Source: Pseudomonas sp. ICMP 561 (GTDB lineage Bacteria > Pseudomonadota > Gammaproteobacteria > Pseudomonadales > Pseudomonadaceae). From it: a DNA stretch of 64,000 bases. The position numbers and the translations under genes are program-made. Shown one piece after another: positions 26,922 through 35,881 of this stretch (the stretch's first letter is position 1; every line of letters begins with the position of its first letter). The DNA lies in NCBI RefSeq assembly GCF_002699985.1, contig NZ_LKBT01000012.1:62001-126000 (forward strand), read 5' to 3'. The notes beneath the pieces were generated by a model. The model ran no database searches, was not told the DNA's origin, and saw only the letters and a program-made list of their open reading frames with translations.

Positions 26922-29297
26922 TTGGTAGAGTACGTAGTTTCCCTCGATAAGCTCGGCGTCCATGATGTGGAGCATGTGGGAGGCAAGAACGCATCCCTCG
27001 GCGAAATGATCAGCAACCTTGCAGGTGCTGGCGTTTCGGTGCCCGGTGGCTTCGCCACTACGGCCCAGGCCTACCGTGATTTCCTTGAGCTGAGTGGTCT
27101 GAATGATCAGATCCACGCAGCCCTGGACGCTCTGGATGTCGACGATGTCAACGCGCTGGCCAAAACCGGTGCGCAGATTCGTCAGTGGATCATGGAAGCC
27201 GAGTTCCCCGAAAAGCTCAACGCCGAAATCCGCACTGCCTTTGCCGAACTGTCGGCAGGCAACCCGAATCTCGCCGTTGCCGTGCGTTCTTCCGCCACTG
27301 CTGAAGACCTTCCCGATGCGTCCTTTGCCGGGCAGCAGGAAACCTTCCTTAATATCCGCGGCGTTGAAAACGTCATCCGTGCGGCCAAGGAAGTGTTTGC
27401 CTCGTTGTTCAACGACCGGGCCATTTCCTACCGTGTTCACCAGGGCTTTGATCACAAGCTCGTAGCCTTGTCGGCGGGCGTGCAGCGCATGGTGCGCTCC
27501 GAAACCGGTACGGCAGGCGTGATGTTCACCCTGGACACCGAATCCGGCTTCCGCGACGTGGTGTTCATCACTGGCGCTTACGGCCTGGGTGAAACGGTGG
27601 TGCAGGGCGCGGTCAACCCTGACGAATTCTACGTACACAAGGGCACCCTCGCAGCGGGTCGCCCGGCCATCCTGCGGCGCAATCTGGGCAGCAAGGCCAT
27701 CAAGATGATCTATGGCGAAGAAGCCAAGGCGGGGCGTTCGGTGAAAACCGTGGACGTCGAGCCTGCTGATCGCGCGCGTTTCTGCCTGACTGACGAGGAA
27801 GTCGCAGAGCTGGCCAAGCAGGCGATGATCATCGAGAAGCACTACAAGGCACCGATGGATATCGAGTGGGCCAAAGACGGTGATGACGGCAAGCTGTACA
27901 TCGTCCAGGCGCGTCCTGAAACCGTGAAAAGCCGCGCCCAGGCGAATGTCATGGAGCGCTACCTGCTGAAGGAAACCGGCACGGTGCTGGTGGAAGGTCG
28001 GGCCATTGGTCAGCGCATCGGCGCAGGCAAGGTCCGCATCATCAGAGACGTGTCCGAAATGGACAAGGTCCAGCCCGGCGATGTACTGGTTTCCGACATG
28101 ACCGATCCGGACTGGGAGCCGGTCATGAAGCGCGCCAGCGCCATCGTCACCAACCGGGGCGGTCGTACCTGCCACGCGGCGATCATTGCCCGTGAGCTGG
28201 GCATTCCGGCGGTCGTGGGTTGTGGCAATGCCACGCAACTGTTGCAGGACGGTCAGGGCGTCACGGTTTCCTGCGCGGAAGGCGATACCGGTTACATCTT
28301 CGAAGGCGAGCTGGGCTTCGACATCAAGACCAACTCGGTCGATGCCATGCCTGAGCTGCCGTTCAAGATCATGATGAACGTCGGCAACCCGGATCGTGCA
28401 TTTGACTTCGCTCAATTGCCTAACGCCGGTGTCGGTCTGGCGCGTCTGGAATTCATCATCAACCGCATGATCGGCGTGCACCCCAAGGCGCTGCTCAACT
28501 ACGACAGCCTGCCTCAGGACATCAAAGACAGCGTCGACAAGCGTATCGCCGGTTACGACGACCCGGTTGGCTTCTATGTTGAGAAGCTGGTCGAAGGCAT
28601 CAGTACCCTGGCCGCAGCGTTTACTCCTAAAAAGGTCATCGTGCGCCTCTCGGACTTCAAGTCCAACGAGTATGCCAACCTGATCGGCGGCAAGATGTAC
28701 GAGCCGGAAGAAGAAAACCCGATGCTGGGTTTCCGTGGCGCTTCCCGCTACATCAGCGAAAACTTCCGCGACTGTTTCGAGCTGGAATGCCGTGCCCTCA
28801 AGCGTGTGCGTGAGGAAATGGGCCTGACCAACGTCGAGATCATGGTGCCGTTCGTGCGCACGCTGGGCGAAGCCAGTCAGGTTATTGATCTGCTGGCCGA
28901 GAACGGTCTGAAGCGCGGCGAAAACGGCCTGCGCGTGATCATGATGTGTGAGCTGCCGTCCAACGCCATTCTGGCTGAGGAGTTCCTCGAGTACTTTGAC
29001 GGCTTCTCCATCGGTTCCAACGATTTGACCCAGCTGACACTGGGGCTGGACCGTGACTCCGGGGTTATCGCGCATCTGTTTGACGAGCGTAACCCAGCAG
29101 TGAAGAAGCTGCTGTCCAATGCCATTCAGGCCTGTAACAAGGCTGGCAAGTACATCGGCATCTGCGGTCAGGGTCCATCGGACCATCCGGATCTGGCCCG
29201 CTGGTTGATGGATCAGGGCATTGAAAGCGTTTCGTTGAACCCGGATTCCGTGCTGGAAACCTGGTTCTTCCTGGCTGAGGCTCAGGCCCCGGTCTGA
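26922..29297 (+). CDS. ppsA: Phosphoenolpyruvate synthase (pyruvate, water dikinase)
   Basis: PpsA makes phosphoenolpyruvate from pyruvate and ATP for gluconeogenesis. The 791-residue protein has three domains. The N-terminal ATP-grasp domain (about residues 1-340) carries [11 protein letters not shown] and [24 protein letters not shown]. The swivelling phosphohistidine domain (about 380-460) carries [21 protein letters not shown] with the catalytic His. The C-terminal PEP-utilising barrel (about 480-790) ends with [12 protein letters not shown]. The initiator is TTG at 26922 preceded by GGAGAG at 8 bases. The first in-frame ATG is well inside the conserved domain, so the TTG is accepted. A rho-independent terminator follows. 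Confidence 0.96.
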   Translation: MVEYVVSLDKLGVHDVEHVGGKNASLGEMISNLAGAGVSVPGGFATTAQAYRDFLELSGLNDQIHAALDALDVDDVNALAKTGAQIRQWIMEAEFPEKLNAEIRTAFAELSAGNPNLAVAVRSSATAEDLPDASFAGQQETFLNIRGVENVIRAAKEVFASLFNDRAISYRVHQGFDHKLVALSAGVQRMVRSETGTAGVMFTLDTESGFRDVVFITGAYGLGETVVQGAVNPDEFYVHKGTLAAGRPAILRRNLGSKAIKMIYGEEAKAGRSVKTVDVEPADRARFCLTDEEVAELAKQAMIIEKHYKAPMDIEWAKDGDDGKLYIVQARPETVKSRAQANVMERYLLKETGTVLVEGRAIGQRIGAGKVRIIRDVSEMDKVQPGDVLVSDMTDPDWEPVMKRASAIVTNRGGRTCHAAIIARELGIPAVVGCGNATQLLQDGQGVTVSCAEGDTGYIFEGELGFDIKTNSVDAMPELPFKIMMNVGNPDRAFDFAQLPNAGVGLARLEFIINRMIGVHPKALLNYDSLPQDIKDSVDKRIAGYDDPVGFYVEKLVEGISTLAAAFTPKKVIVRLSDFKSNEYANLIGGKMYEPEEENPMLGFRGASRYISENFRDCFELECRALKRVREEMGLTNVEIMVPFVRTLGEASQVIDLLAENGLKRGENGLRVIMMCELPSNAILAEEFLEYFDGFSIGSNDLTQLTLGLDRDSGVIAHLFDERNPAVKKLLSNAIQACNKAGKYIGICGQGPSDHPDLARWLMDQGIESVSLNPDSVLETWFFLAEAQAPV

Positions 29298-29310
29298 TGT
29301 GATTGAGTGG

Positions 29311-29346
29311 AGCCCCGGTTCATCTCGGTGAGCCGGGGCTTTTTTA
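29311..29346 (+). terminator. Intrinsic terminator of ppsA
   Basis: AGCCCCGG and CCGGGGCT form a stem around about 13 bases, followed by TTTTTT, 14 bases after the ppsA stop codon. Confidence 0.92.
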
Positions 29347-29394
29347 CGTTTACCACGGACGGTTTTCACACCGACCTTTGATTGTTTGAGCAAT

Positions 29395-30387
29395 ATGCAA
29401 AGCAGCAGCACTCTCTTTCCTGTGGCTTTGATCAGCGCAGAACGTTGTGGCGATCTGATCGAAGACGTTTACCGCCTCAAGCCCGCCAACAGTCCCGATT
29501 ACAGCGTCGAAATTGCGGTGACCCGGCTGGGTCTGGTCGCGCAGCCTGATGTTCGCGGTGTGCCGGTCATTCTGATGCACGGCAGCTTTTCCAACCGGCG
29601 CTTCTGGTATTCCCCTAAAGGCATTGGCCTGGGTGCCTATCTGGCGCGAGCCGGTTTCGATGTATGGATCCCGGAAATGCGTGGTCACGGTCTGTCGGCG
29701 CGTAACCAGGCGTACCGTTCCAATCGTGTCGCTGATTACGCCCGCTATGACGTACCCGCCATTGCGGCATTCGTGCGGGAGCAGAGCGGGCAGATTCCGC
29801 ACTGGATCGGCCATTCCCTGGGCGGCACCACTCTGGCGGCTGCGCTGGGCGGGCAGTATCTTGGCCCACCTGGTGCAGCCTCCGTTGCCTTGTTCGGCAG
29901 CCAGGTCAGTCGTGATTACTGGCCGCTGAAGATTCCGCCAGTGCAGTGGGCGGGGCGCATGCTGTTGAAGCCGTTTGATCACATTTCCGGCCCGCGTTTC
30001 AAGCGGGGTCCAGAGGATGAGCCCATCGGTCTGGTGCTGGAAAGTATGCGTTGGCATGGAATGTTCGGCCGCTTCGGTGACCGCGAGACGGACTGGTGGG
30101 CAGGTTTGTCCAGCGTTGAAGTGCCGGTGCTGGCGGTTGCCGCCGTTGGCGACCATCAAGACCCGGTCTGGGCGTGCCGCAAGCTCTTTGATCAGGTGGG
30201 ATCGCAACAGCGCAAATTCCTCTGCCTGGGGCGTGAGCAGGGTTTCTCGCAAGATTTCGACCATGTACAGATGCTGGTCAGCAAAAGCGCCCAGCGCGAG
30301 GTCTGGCCGTTGGTCCCGGAATGGCTGAACGACGGCTGCCTGGCTGTACAGGAGCTGTCACAAACGCCGATGGCCGTTGGCGAGTGA
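29395..30387 (+). CDS. Alpha/beta hydrolase
   Basis: This 330-residue protein has the alpha/beta hydrolase fold. The oxyanion-hole segment is VILMHGSFSNRRFWY (about residue 58), followed by GFDVWIPEMRGHGLSARN. The nucleophile elbow is WIGHSLGGTTLAA (Gly-His-Ser-Leu-Gly, about 142). The acid in VGDHQDPVWACR and the His in DFDHVQMLV (about 288) complete a likely Ser-Asp-His triad. No signal peptide is obvious, so it is probably cytoplasmic. The substrate is unknown. ATG 29395 was chosen, but an in-frame TTG nine bases upstream is equally possible, since neither has a clear ribosome site. Conserved next to ppsA in Pseudomonas. Confidence 0.85.
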   Translation: MQSSSTLFPVALISAERCGDLIEDVYRLKPANSPDYSVEIAVTRLGLVAQPDVRGVPVILMHGSFSNRRFWYSPKGIGLGAYLARAGFDVWIPEMRGHGLSARNQAYRSNRVADYARYDVPAIAAFVREQSGQIPHWIGHSLGGTTLAAALGGQYLGPPGAASVALFGSQVSRDYWPLKIPPVQWAGRMLLKPFDHISGPRFKRGPEDEPIGLVLESMRWHGMFGRFGDRETDWWAGLSSVEVPVLAVAAVGDHQDPVWACRKLFDQVGSQQRKFLCLGREQGFSQDFDHVQMLVSKSAQREVWPLVPEWLNDGCLAVQELSQTPMAVGE

Positions 30388-30562
30388 CTTCGGCGTATTA
30401 CACTGGGCGCAGATTGCAACTCCATCAGGACGCGAAATGCATTTCAGTCAAAGGCTGTATCAGTTAAAGGTCGCGAAGCTGGATACGTTTTGATCTTATG
30501 AGCTACGGTTCATAGGCAGACACATCATAAGACGCTGATCTTTCACTGACAGGAGTACCACC

Positions 30563-31051
30563 ATGCATTACCTCACTCCCGACCTGTGTGACGCTTATCC
30601 GGATCTGGTTCAGGTTCTTGAGCCGATGTTCAGCAATTTTGGTGGCCGTGATTCATTTGGCGGCGAAATCGTGACCGTCAAATGCTTTGAGGACAACTCG
30701 CTGGTCAAGGAGCAGGCCGAGCTGGACGGGAAGGGCAAGGTGCTGGTGGTCGACGGCGGCGGTTCGCTGCGTTGCGCGCTACTCGGTGACATGATTGCCG
30801 AGAAGGCCGCACACAACGGCTGGCAAGGTATGGTGATCTACGGCTGTATCCGCGACGTGGATGTCCTGGCGCAAACGGATCTGGGCGTACAGGCTCTGGC
30901 CAGTCATCCCCTGAGAACCAACAAGCGCGGTATTGGTGAACTGAATGTGGTGGTGACCTTTGCCGGGGTCACGTTCCGTCCGGGTGAATATGTGTATGCC
31001 GACAACAATGGTGTGATTGTTTCACCGTCGCCTCTGACAATGCCCGAATAA
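30563..31051 (+). CDS. rraA: RraA family protein (ribonuclease E activity regulator / HMG-CHA aldolase fold)
   Basis: The 162-residue protein matches RraA, which in E. coli binds RNase E and inhibits its activity. Conserved blocks are [19 protein letters not shown] at the start, [25 protein letters not shown] (about residues 28-50), [21 protein letters not shown] (about 72-92) and [15 protein letters not shown]. Some family members are 4-hydroxy-4-methyl-2-oxoglutarate aldolases, and the Gly-Asp-x-x-Ala and Arg-Asp features are compatible with metal binding. A regulatory role is therefore not certain in Pseudomonas. ACAGGAG precedes ATG 30563. It is 11 bases upstream of cmaX. Confidence 0.93.
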   Translation: MHYLTPDLCDAYPDLVQVLEPMFSNFGGRDSFGGEIVTVKCFEDNSLVKEQAELDGKGKVLVVDGGGSLRCALLGDMIAEKAAHNGWQGMVIYGCIRDVDVLAQTDLGVQALASHPLRTNKRGIGELNVVVTFAGVTFRPGEYVYADNNGVIVSPSPLTMPE

Positions 31052-31062
31052 GCGAAGTATTA

Positions 31063-32058
31063 ATGTTCGACGAAACAAACGCGCAGTGGGGGCTGGTTCA
31101 TGCCCTCGTTTTGGACGGTAAAGGCGGGGCACGCTTCATCGCTCGGACCGAACTGGATTGCCTGCAATTGCAGCCGCACGAAAGTGTATGGCTGCATTGG
31201 GACCGTGGTCATCCGCAAACTCATACATGGCTGCGGACGGCCAGCGGTCTGAGCGAGTTCGCCTGTGACCTTTTGCTCGAGGAAAATACCCGGCCGCGCT
31301 TGCTACCGCTGCCAGACGAAAAACTGCTGCTGTTTCTGCGTGGGGTCAATCTCAATCCTGGGGCTGAGCCGGAGGACATGGTCTCGGTACGGATCTTTGC
31401 CGCAGCCCAGCAAGTTATTTCCTTGCGCTTGCGACCATTACGCGCCACGGACGAGCTGATTGAACAACTGAACGAAGGCAAGGGCCCTAAAACGGCTTCT
31501 GAACTGATCCTTTATCTCGCCCAATACCTGACCGACAAGGTTCAGGCGCTGGTGGGTGACCTCACCGAATCAGTGGATGAAGAGGAAGAAAAGATAGATG
31601 CCGACGAACGGTATACCCCTGATCATGGCAAAATGCTGCATATTCGTCGCCGGGCTGCGGGACTGCGGCGTTTCCTCTCTCCACAGAGGGAGATTTACGG
31701 ACAGTTAAGTCGCAGCAAGTTGCCATGGTTCGTTGACGATGACGCTGATTACTGGAACGAGCTGAACAACAGCCTGACGCGTTATCTCGAAGAGCTTGAA
31801 TTAACCCGCGAGCGAGTGGGGCTGGTGCTGGAGTCCGAAGACCGGCGTTTGCGGGAGCGGATGAATCACACGATGTACCGCTTTGGCATAATCACAGCAA
31901 TTTTTCTACCCATGAGCTTCCTGACAGGCTTGCTGGGGATCAACGTTGGCGGGATTCCCGGCTCTGACAGCTCGTACGGATTTCTGGTGGCCTGCGCATT
32001 GATCGTCGCGCTGGCTTTAGGGCAGTGGTGGTTGTTTCGGCGCTTGCGCTGGGTTTAG
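31063..32058 (+). CDS. cmaX: CorA-family transporter CmaX (ZntB-like)
   Basis: This 331-residue member of the CorA/ZntB divalent-cation transporter superfamily has a large cytoplasmic N-terminal domain (about residues 1-265). It includes a highly acidic stretch, SVDEEEEKIDADE, before the long stalk helix. Two C-terminal membrane helices follow (FGIITAIFLPMSFLTGLLGI about 273-292 and GFLVACALIVALALGQWWLF about 303-322). The pore motif is Gly-Ile-Asn in LLGINVGGIPG rather than Gly-Met-Asn. This ZntB-like variation makes the transported ion uncertain. The gene lies in the conserved rraA-cmaX-crfX-cmpX-sigX-oprF order. Its start (ATG 31063) is 11 bases after rraA. Confidence 0.9.
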   Translation: MFDETNAQWGLVHALVLDGKGGARFIARTELDCLQLQPHESVWLHWDRGHPQTHTWLRTASGLSEFACDLLLEENTRPRLLPLPDEKLLLFLRGVNLNPGAEPEDMVSVRIFAAAQQVISLRLRPLRATDELIEQLNEGKGPKTASELILYLAQYLTDKVQALVGDLTESVDEEEEKIDADERYTPDHGKMLHIRRRAAGLRRFLSPQREIYGQLSRSKLPWFVDDDADYWNELNNSLTRYLEELELTRERVGLVLESEDRRLRERMNHTMYRFGIITAIFLPMSFLTGLLGINVGGIPGSDSSYGFLVACALIVALALGQWWLFRRLRWV

Positions 32059-32146
32059 TGTTAAGTTTTTTAACGTGCGTCCAGGGACTGATTTGTGACT
32101 CGTCCGAATCGGCATGCGTCTTCACTGGACGTTACGAGAGGTGCCT

Positions 32147-32395
32147 ATGCACGATCCGTTTGAAGAATCATTGCGCGACATGCTCAAGTCCTCATCCTCC
32201 AGCCGGGATGATGATGCATGCCTTGGTCGCGTACTGAAGACCGCCAATCGCCAGGTCGGCGCAGGTGTGTTGTTCAGTCTGCTGGGCCGCTGGACTGAAG
32301 CGATGATGATCGCTTTGAACAACGGCTCGGCCCATGTTGCACCGGTTTCACGTAAAAAGAATTCTACCGCTCGTCCTGTCGATAAGGCTGATTGA
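32147..32395 (+). CDS. crfX: Small protein CrfX of the sigX-oprF cluster
   Basis: This 82-residue protein begins MHDPFEESLRDMLKSSSSS. It has a serine-rich, acidic N-terminal third and a short hydrophobic middle (GVLFSLLGRW, about residues 45-54) too brief for a confident membrane helix. The C-terminal tail is basic and Ser/Lys-rich. It matches by size and position the crfX gene named in Pseudomonas sigX clusters. Its biochemical function is unknown. GAGAGGTGC precedes the ATG at 32147. The stop is two bases before the cmpX start, so the two are cotranslated. Confidence 0.85.
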   Translation: MHDPFEESLRDMLKSSSSSRDDDACLGRVLKTANRQVGAGVLFSLLGRWTEAMMIALNNGSAHVAPVSRKKNSTARPVDKAD

Positions 32396-32397
32396 AC

Positions 32398-33222
32398 ATG
32401 GAATTGGATGTCTGGACCCAGAGTCTGGTTGCCGCAATGACCGCATTGTGGACCAAGGTTGCGATTTTCATCCCGAACCTGTTGGGCGCTCTGGTCGTCG
32501 TGTTGCTCGGTTTTGTTGTCGCCAAGCTGCTCGAAACCTTGCTGTCCAAGCTGCTCGCCAAGGTTGGTCTGGATCGTTTGATGGCAGGCACTGGCCTGAC
32601 CAAGCTGATCAGTCGTGCCGGCGTTCAGGTGCCCATTTCGACGCTGGTTGGCAAAATTGTTTACTGGTTCGTGTTGTTGACCTTTCTGGTTACAGCGGCT
32701 GGGTCGCTGGGGCTGGAGCGGGTTTCCGCGACGCTGGACATGCTGACAGGGTATTTGCCAAAGGTATTTGGTGCTGCACTGGTGCTGATGGTTGGGGTGC
32801 TACTGGCGCAACTGGTCAACGGCCTGGTGCGAGGCGGTGCCGAAGGAGTAGGGCTTGATTATGCTGCAGGCCTGGGTAGAGTCGCCCAGGGTCTGGTCAT
32901 CATTATCAGTATTTCGGTGGCGATCAGTCAGCTGGAAGTCAAAACTGACCTGCTCAATCACGTGATTGTGATCGTTTTGATTACCGTTGGTCTGGCAATT
33001 GCGCTGGCCATGGGGTTGGGAAGTCGTGAGCTTGCTGGCCAAATACTGGCAGGGATTTATGTGCGGGAGTTGTATCAGGTAGGGCAAGAGGTGCGGATTG
33101 GTGATGTCGAAGGGCAGATCGAAGAGATCGGTACGGTGAAAACCACGCTGCTGACAGACGACGGGGAGTTGGTTTCATTGTCCAACCGCGTTCTTCTGGA
33201 GCAGCGAGTGAGCAGCCGTTAA
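32398..33222 (+). CDS. cmpX: Mechanosensitive-channel-like membrane protein CmpX
   Basis: The 274-residue inner-membrane protein has about five hydrophobic helices: LLGALVVVLLGFVVAKLL near residue 25, IVYWFVLLTFLVTAAGSLGL, FGAALVLMVGVLLAQLVNGL, LVIIISISVAISQL and VIVIVLITVGLAIALAMGLG. A short MscS-type beta domain follows (about 225-270, RELYQVGQEVRIGDVEGQIEEIGTVKTTLLTDDGELVSLSNRVLL). It resembles the minimal MscS-like and TM-helix repeat proteins. In P. aeruginosa cmpX is linked to SigX activity and membrane homeostasis. The start at 32398 follows the crfX stop directly, and an upstream TTG overlaps crfX. Confidence 0.9.
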   Translation: MELDVWTQSLVAAMTALWTKVAIFIPNLLGALVVVLLGFVVAKLLETLLSKLLAKVGLDRLMAGTGLTKLISRAGVQVPISTLVGKIVYWFVLLTFLVTAAGSLGLERVSATLDMLTGYLPKVFGAALVLMVGVLLAQLVNGLVRGGAEGVGLDYAAGLGRVAQGLVIIISISVAISQLEVKTDLLNHVIVIVLITVGLAIALAMGLGSRELAGQILAGIYVRELYQVGQEVRIGDVEGQIEEIGTVKTTLLTDDGELVSLSNRVLLEQRVSSR

Positions 33223-33308
33223 GCGGCTAACCTGCTACTCTATGCCGCCACAAATTGCCGCTTCAAGGGCAGTGGCGGCCAATGACCTGACTGTCGGCAC
33301 GATTTGTT

Positions 33309-33899
33309 TTGAATAACCCTCAACCGCTATCGATGCGCTACGACCCGAGCGAGCTCTCTGATGAGGAGCTGGTCGCGCGCGCCCACGTCGAATTGTTTCA
33401 TGTGACGCGGGCATACGAAGAGTTGATGCGTCGCTATCAACGAACACTTTTTAACGTCTGTGCACGTTATTTAGGGAACGATCGTGACGCAGATGATGTC
33501 TGTCAGGAAGTGATGCTTAAGGTGTTGTATGGCTTGAAGAATTTTGAGGGTAAATCGAAATTCAAAACATGGCTGTACAGCATCACTTACAACGAATGCA
33601 TCACGCAGTACAGGAAGGAACGGCGTAAGCGTCGCTTGATGGACGCTTTGAGTCTGGATCCACTTGAGGAAGCGTCGGAAGAAAAGACGCCAAAACCTGA
33701 AGAACGGGGCGGACTTGATCGCTGGCTTGTGCATGTGAACCCGATCGATCGGGAGATTCTTGTGCTGCGATTTGTTGCAGAGCTTGAATTCCAGGAGATC
33801 GCTGACATTATGCACATGGGCTTGAGTGCAACGAAAATGCGCTACAAGCGGGCTTTAGATAAATTACGTGAGAAATTTGCAGGCATTACCGAAACTTAA
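33309..33899 (+). CDS. sigX: ECF sigma factor SigX
   Basis: SigX directs transcription of oprF and of fatty-acid and envelope genes. The 196-residue protein has sigma region 2 (about residues 28-95, YEELMRRYQRTLFNVCARYLGNDRDADDVCQEVMLKVLYGLKNF, and TWLYSITYNECITQYRKERRKRRL). Region 4 spans about 140-190 (NPIDREILVLRFVAELEFQEIADIMHMGLSATKMRYKRALDKL). The sequence is close to known SigX throughout. The start is TTG at 33309, matching the N-terminus of characterised SigX. An internal ATG lies eight codons later. No anti-sigma gene is adjacent, consistent with known sigX loci. Confidence 0.95.
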   Translation: MNNPQPLSMRYDPSELSDEELVARAHVELFHVTRAYEELMRRYQRTLFNVCARYLGNDRDADDVCQEVMLKVLYGLKNFEGKSKFKTWLYSITYNECITQYRKERRKRRLMDALSLDPLEEASEEKTPKPEERGGLDRWLVHVNPIDREILVLRFVAELEFQEIADIMHMGLSATKMRYKRALDKLREKFAGITET

Positions 33900-33925
33900 G
33901 GCGATGCAAATATCTCTAACAACCA

Positions 33926-33973
33926 GGCAAGTTCTGATAGACTTGCCGATGAGTTGTCCCCTTATTGCGGGAC
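33926..33973 (+). promoter_or_regulatory. oprF upstream region with two hairpins
   Basis: GGCAAGT/ACTTGCC (33926-33947, 8-base loop) and GTCCC/GGGAC (33956-33973) form two successive stems between sigX and oprF. Neither has a T run, so they look like leader RNA structure rather than a terminator. The oprF promoters should be in or near this segment. Confidence 0.4.
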
Positions 33974-34005
33974 TGCTTTACAATCACCAGATGGGGATTT
34001 AACGG

Positions 34006-35040
34006 ATGAAACTGAAAAACACCTTGGGCTTGGCCATTGGTACTATTGTTGCCGCAGCATCTTTCGGCGCTCTGGCTCAAGGCCAAGGCGCAGTCGAAAT
34101 CGAAGGCTTCGCCAAGAAAGAATACTACGACAGCGCCCGTAACTTTAAAAACGACGGCAACCTGTTCGGCGGTTCGATTGGTTACTTCCTGACCGACGAC
34201 GTAGAAGTACGTCTGGGTTACGACGAAGTTCACAACGTTCGCAGCGATAGCGGCAAGAACATCAAAGGCTCCAACACTGCCCTTGACGCTCTGTACCACT
34301 TCAACAACCCGGGCGACATGCTGCGTCCGTACGTTTCGGCTGGTTTCTCTGATCAAAGCATCGGTCAAGACGCTCGCGGCGGCCGTAACGGTTCTACCTT
34401 CGCCAACATCGGCGGCGGTGCCAAGCTTTACTTCACTGACAACTTCTATGCCCGTGCTGGCGTTGAAGCTCAGTACAACATCGACCAAGGCGACACCGAG
34501 TGGGCTCCTAGCGTCGGTATCGGCGTAAACTTCGGTGGCGGCTCCAAGAAAGTTGAAGCAGCACCAGCTCCAGTAGCTGAAGTGTGCTCTGACAGCGACA
34601 ACGACGGCGTGTGCGACAACGTCGACAAGTGCCCGGACACCCCAGCCAACGTTACTGTTGACGCTGATGGCTGCCCAGCAGTTGCCGAAGTGGTTCGTGT
34701 TGAGCTGGACGTGAAGTTCGATTTCGACAAATCCGTAGTCAAGCCTAACAGCTACGGCGACATCAAGAACCTCGCTGACTTCATGCAACAGTACCCACAA
34801 ACCACCACCACTGTTGAAGGTCACACTGACTCCGTCGGTCCTGACGCTTACAACCAGAAACTGTCCGAGCGTCGTGCAAACGCCGTTAAACAGGTTCTGG
34901 TTAACCAGTACGGTGTTGGCGCTAGCCGCGTAAACTCGGTTGGTTATGGCGAATCCCGTCCAGTTGCTGACAACGCAACTGACGCTGGCCGCGCTGTTAA
35001 CCGTCGCGTAGAAGCTGAAGTTGAAGCACAAGCTAAGTAA
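34006..35040 (+). CDS. oprF: Major outer membrane porin OprF (OmpA family)
   Basis: OprF is the major non-specific porin and cell-shape protein of Pseudomonas. The 344-residue precursor has a signal peptide (about residues 1-24, ending GALAQ) and an eight-stranded N-terminal barrel (about 28-180). The Pro/Ala linker is followed by a calcium-binding-like, four-cysteine segment (about 195-226, DSDNDGVCDNVDKCPDT). The OmpA C-terminal peptidoglycan-binding domain (about 235-340) carries VEGHTDSVGPDAYNQKLSERRA and GYGESRPVADN. Codon use is strongly biased to preferred codons, as for an abundant protein. It lies after sigX, its own sigma factor, and is followed by a strong terminator. Confidence 0.98.
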   Translation: MKLKNTLGLAIGTIVAAASFGALAQGQGAVEIEGFAKKEYYDSARNFKNDGNLFGGSIGYFLTDDVEVRLGYDEVHNVRSDSGKNIKGSNTALDALYHFNNPGDMLRPYVSAGFSDQSIGQDARGGRNGSTFANIGGGAKLYFTDNFYARAGVEAQYNIDQGDTEWAPSVGIGVNFGGGSKKVEAAPAPVAEVCSDSDNDGVCDNVDKCPDTPANVTVDADGCPAVAEVVRVELDVKFDFDKSVVKPNSYGDIKNLADFMQQYPQTTTTVEGHTDSVGPDAYNQKLSERRANAVKQVLVNQYGVGASRVNSVGYGESRPVADNATDAGRAVNRRVEAEVEAQAK

Positions 35041-35067
35041 TTAGCCTGCTTTACTCGCTTCAATAGA

Positions 35068-35094
35068 GAAGCCCGGCTCAGGCCGGGCTTTTCT
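35068..35094. terminator. Intrinsic terminator after oprF
   Basis: AAGCCCGG and CCGGGCTT pair across a four-base loop and run into TTCT on the plus strand. It lies between convergent oprF and cobA and may serve both. Confidence 0.88.
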
Positions 35095-35118
35095 TTGCCT
35101 GCGATTTGAGCGAAAAGA

Positions 35119-35868
35119 TCAGGCCGTTTTGCTTGCTGCCAGATGCAGTAAATCCATCTCCGTTCCCGCCGCGACCGCACCAATCACCAGAATGGCCGGG
35201 CTCTTCAATTCGAATAGCGCAGCATCCCGTTGCATCTCTGCCAGTGAGCTACGGCATTCCCGTTGTTGAGGCAGTGAAGCGTTTTCGATCATTGCCACCG
35301 GCATGTTCAGCGACATGCCGCCGCTGATCAGGCTGTCACGTATCTCTGCCAGTTTTGCTACGCCCATGTACACGACCAACGTTGTTCCCCCTTGAGCCAA
35401 TGCTTGCCAGTTCAGGGTGCTGTCATCCTGAGTGTGAGCCGTCACCAGTGTTACGCCGCGACTGACGCCGCGCAGCGTCAGCGAGATACCGCATTGCGTC
35501 GCACCCGCCAGGCCTGCGGTTATGCCATTGACCAGTTCCACCTCAACCCCATGGGCCCTCAGCCAGTCGGCTTCTTCGCCGCCACGGCCAAATATGCAGG
35601 GGTCTCCACCTTTGAGTCGAACCACGCATTTGCCCTGGCGCACATAGCGAAGCATCAGGCGATGGATGAACGCCTGTGGTGTCGAGCGGCAACCGCCACG
35701 TTTACCGACTGCAATCACTCGGGCGGCTGGGCAATGCTCCAAAACGGCGCTGTTTACCAGGTCGTCGATCAGTACCACATCTGCTTCTCGCAAAGCGCGT
35801 ACAGCTTTGAGGGTCAGTAGCTCCGGATCACCCGGGCCTGCGCCGACCAGCCAGACTTTTGCACTCAT
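35119..35868 (-). CDS. cobA: Uroporphyrinogen-III C-methyltransferase (SUMT)
   Basis: The enzyme adds two methyl groups to uroporphyrinogen III, making precorrin-2 for siroheme and cobalamin. The 249-residue protein carries the family signatures VWLVGAGPGDPELLTLKAVRAL (about residues 5-26), VVRLKGGDPCIFGRGGEEADWL (about 80-101), VELVNGITAGLAGATQCGISLTLRG and VVYMGVAKLAEI. It lacks the CysG dehydrogenase/ferrochelatase half. As the last gene of the nitrate-reductase operon it would supply siroheme for nitrite reductase. GAGGTG before ATG 35868 sets the start, 13 bases after the nitrate reductase gene. Confidence 0.95.
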   Translation of the reverse strand: MSAKVWLVGAGPGDPELLTLKAVRALREADVVLIDDLVNSAVLEHCPAARVIAVGKRGGCRSTPQAFIHRLMLRYVRQGKCVVRLKGGDPCIFGRGGEEADWLRAHGVEVELVNGITAGLAGATQCGISLTLRGVSRGVTLVTAHTQDDSTLNWQALAQGGTTLVVYMGVAKLAEIRDSLISGGMSLNMPVAMIENASLPQQRECRSSLAEMQRDAALFELKSPAILVIGAVAAGTEMDLLHLAASKTA

Positions 35869-35881
35869 GCCGTACACCTCA

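Noticed and set aside
26766..29411. 881-codon open frame antisense to ppsA
   Set aside because: It is the mirror of a strongly codon-biased gene, with no ribosome site or family resemblance. The sense frame is a complete PEP synthase.
30437..30493. 18-codon frame MHFSQRLYQLKVAKL upstream of rraA
   Set aside because: It is too short to support as a leader peptide. No attenuator structure or characteristic codon run accompanies it.
33916..35031. 371-codon minus-strand frame over oprF
   Set aside because: It is produced by the extreme codon bias of oprF and shows no protein family.
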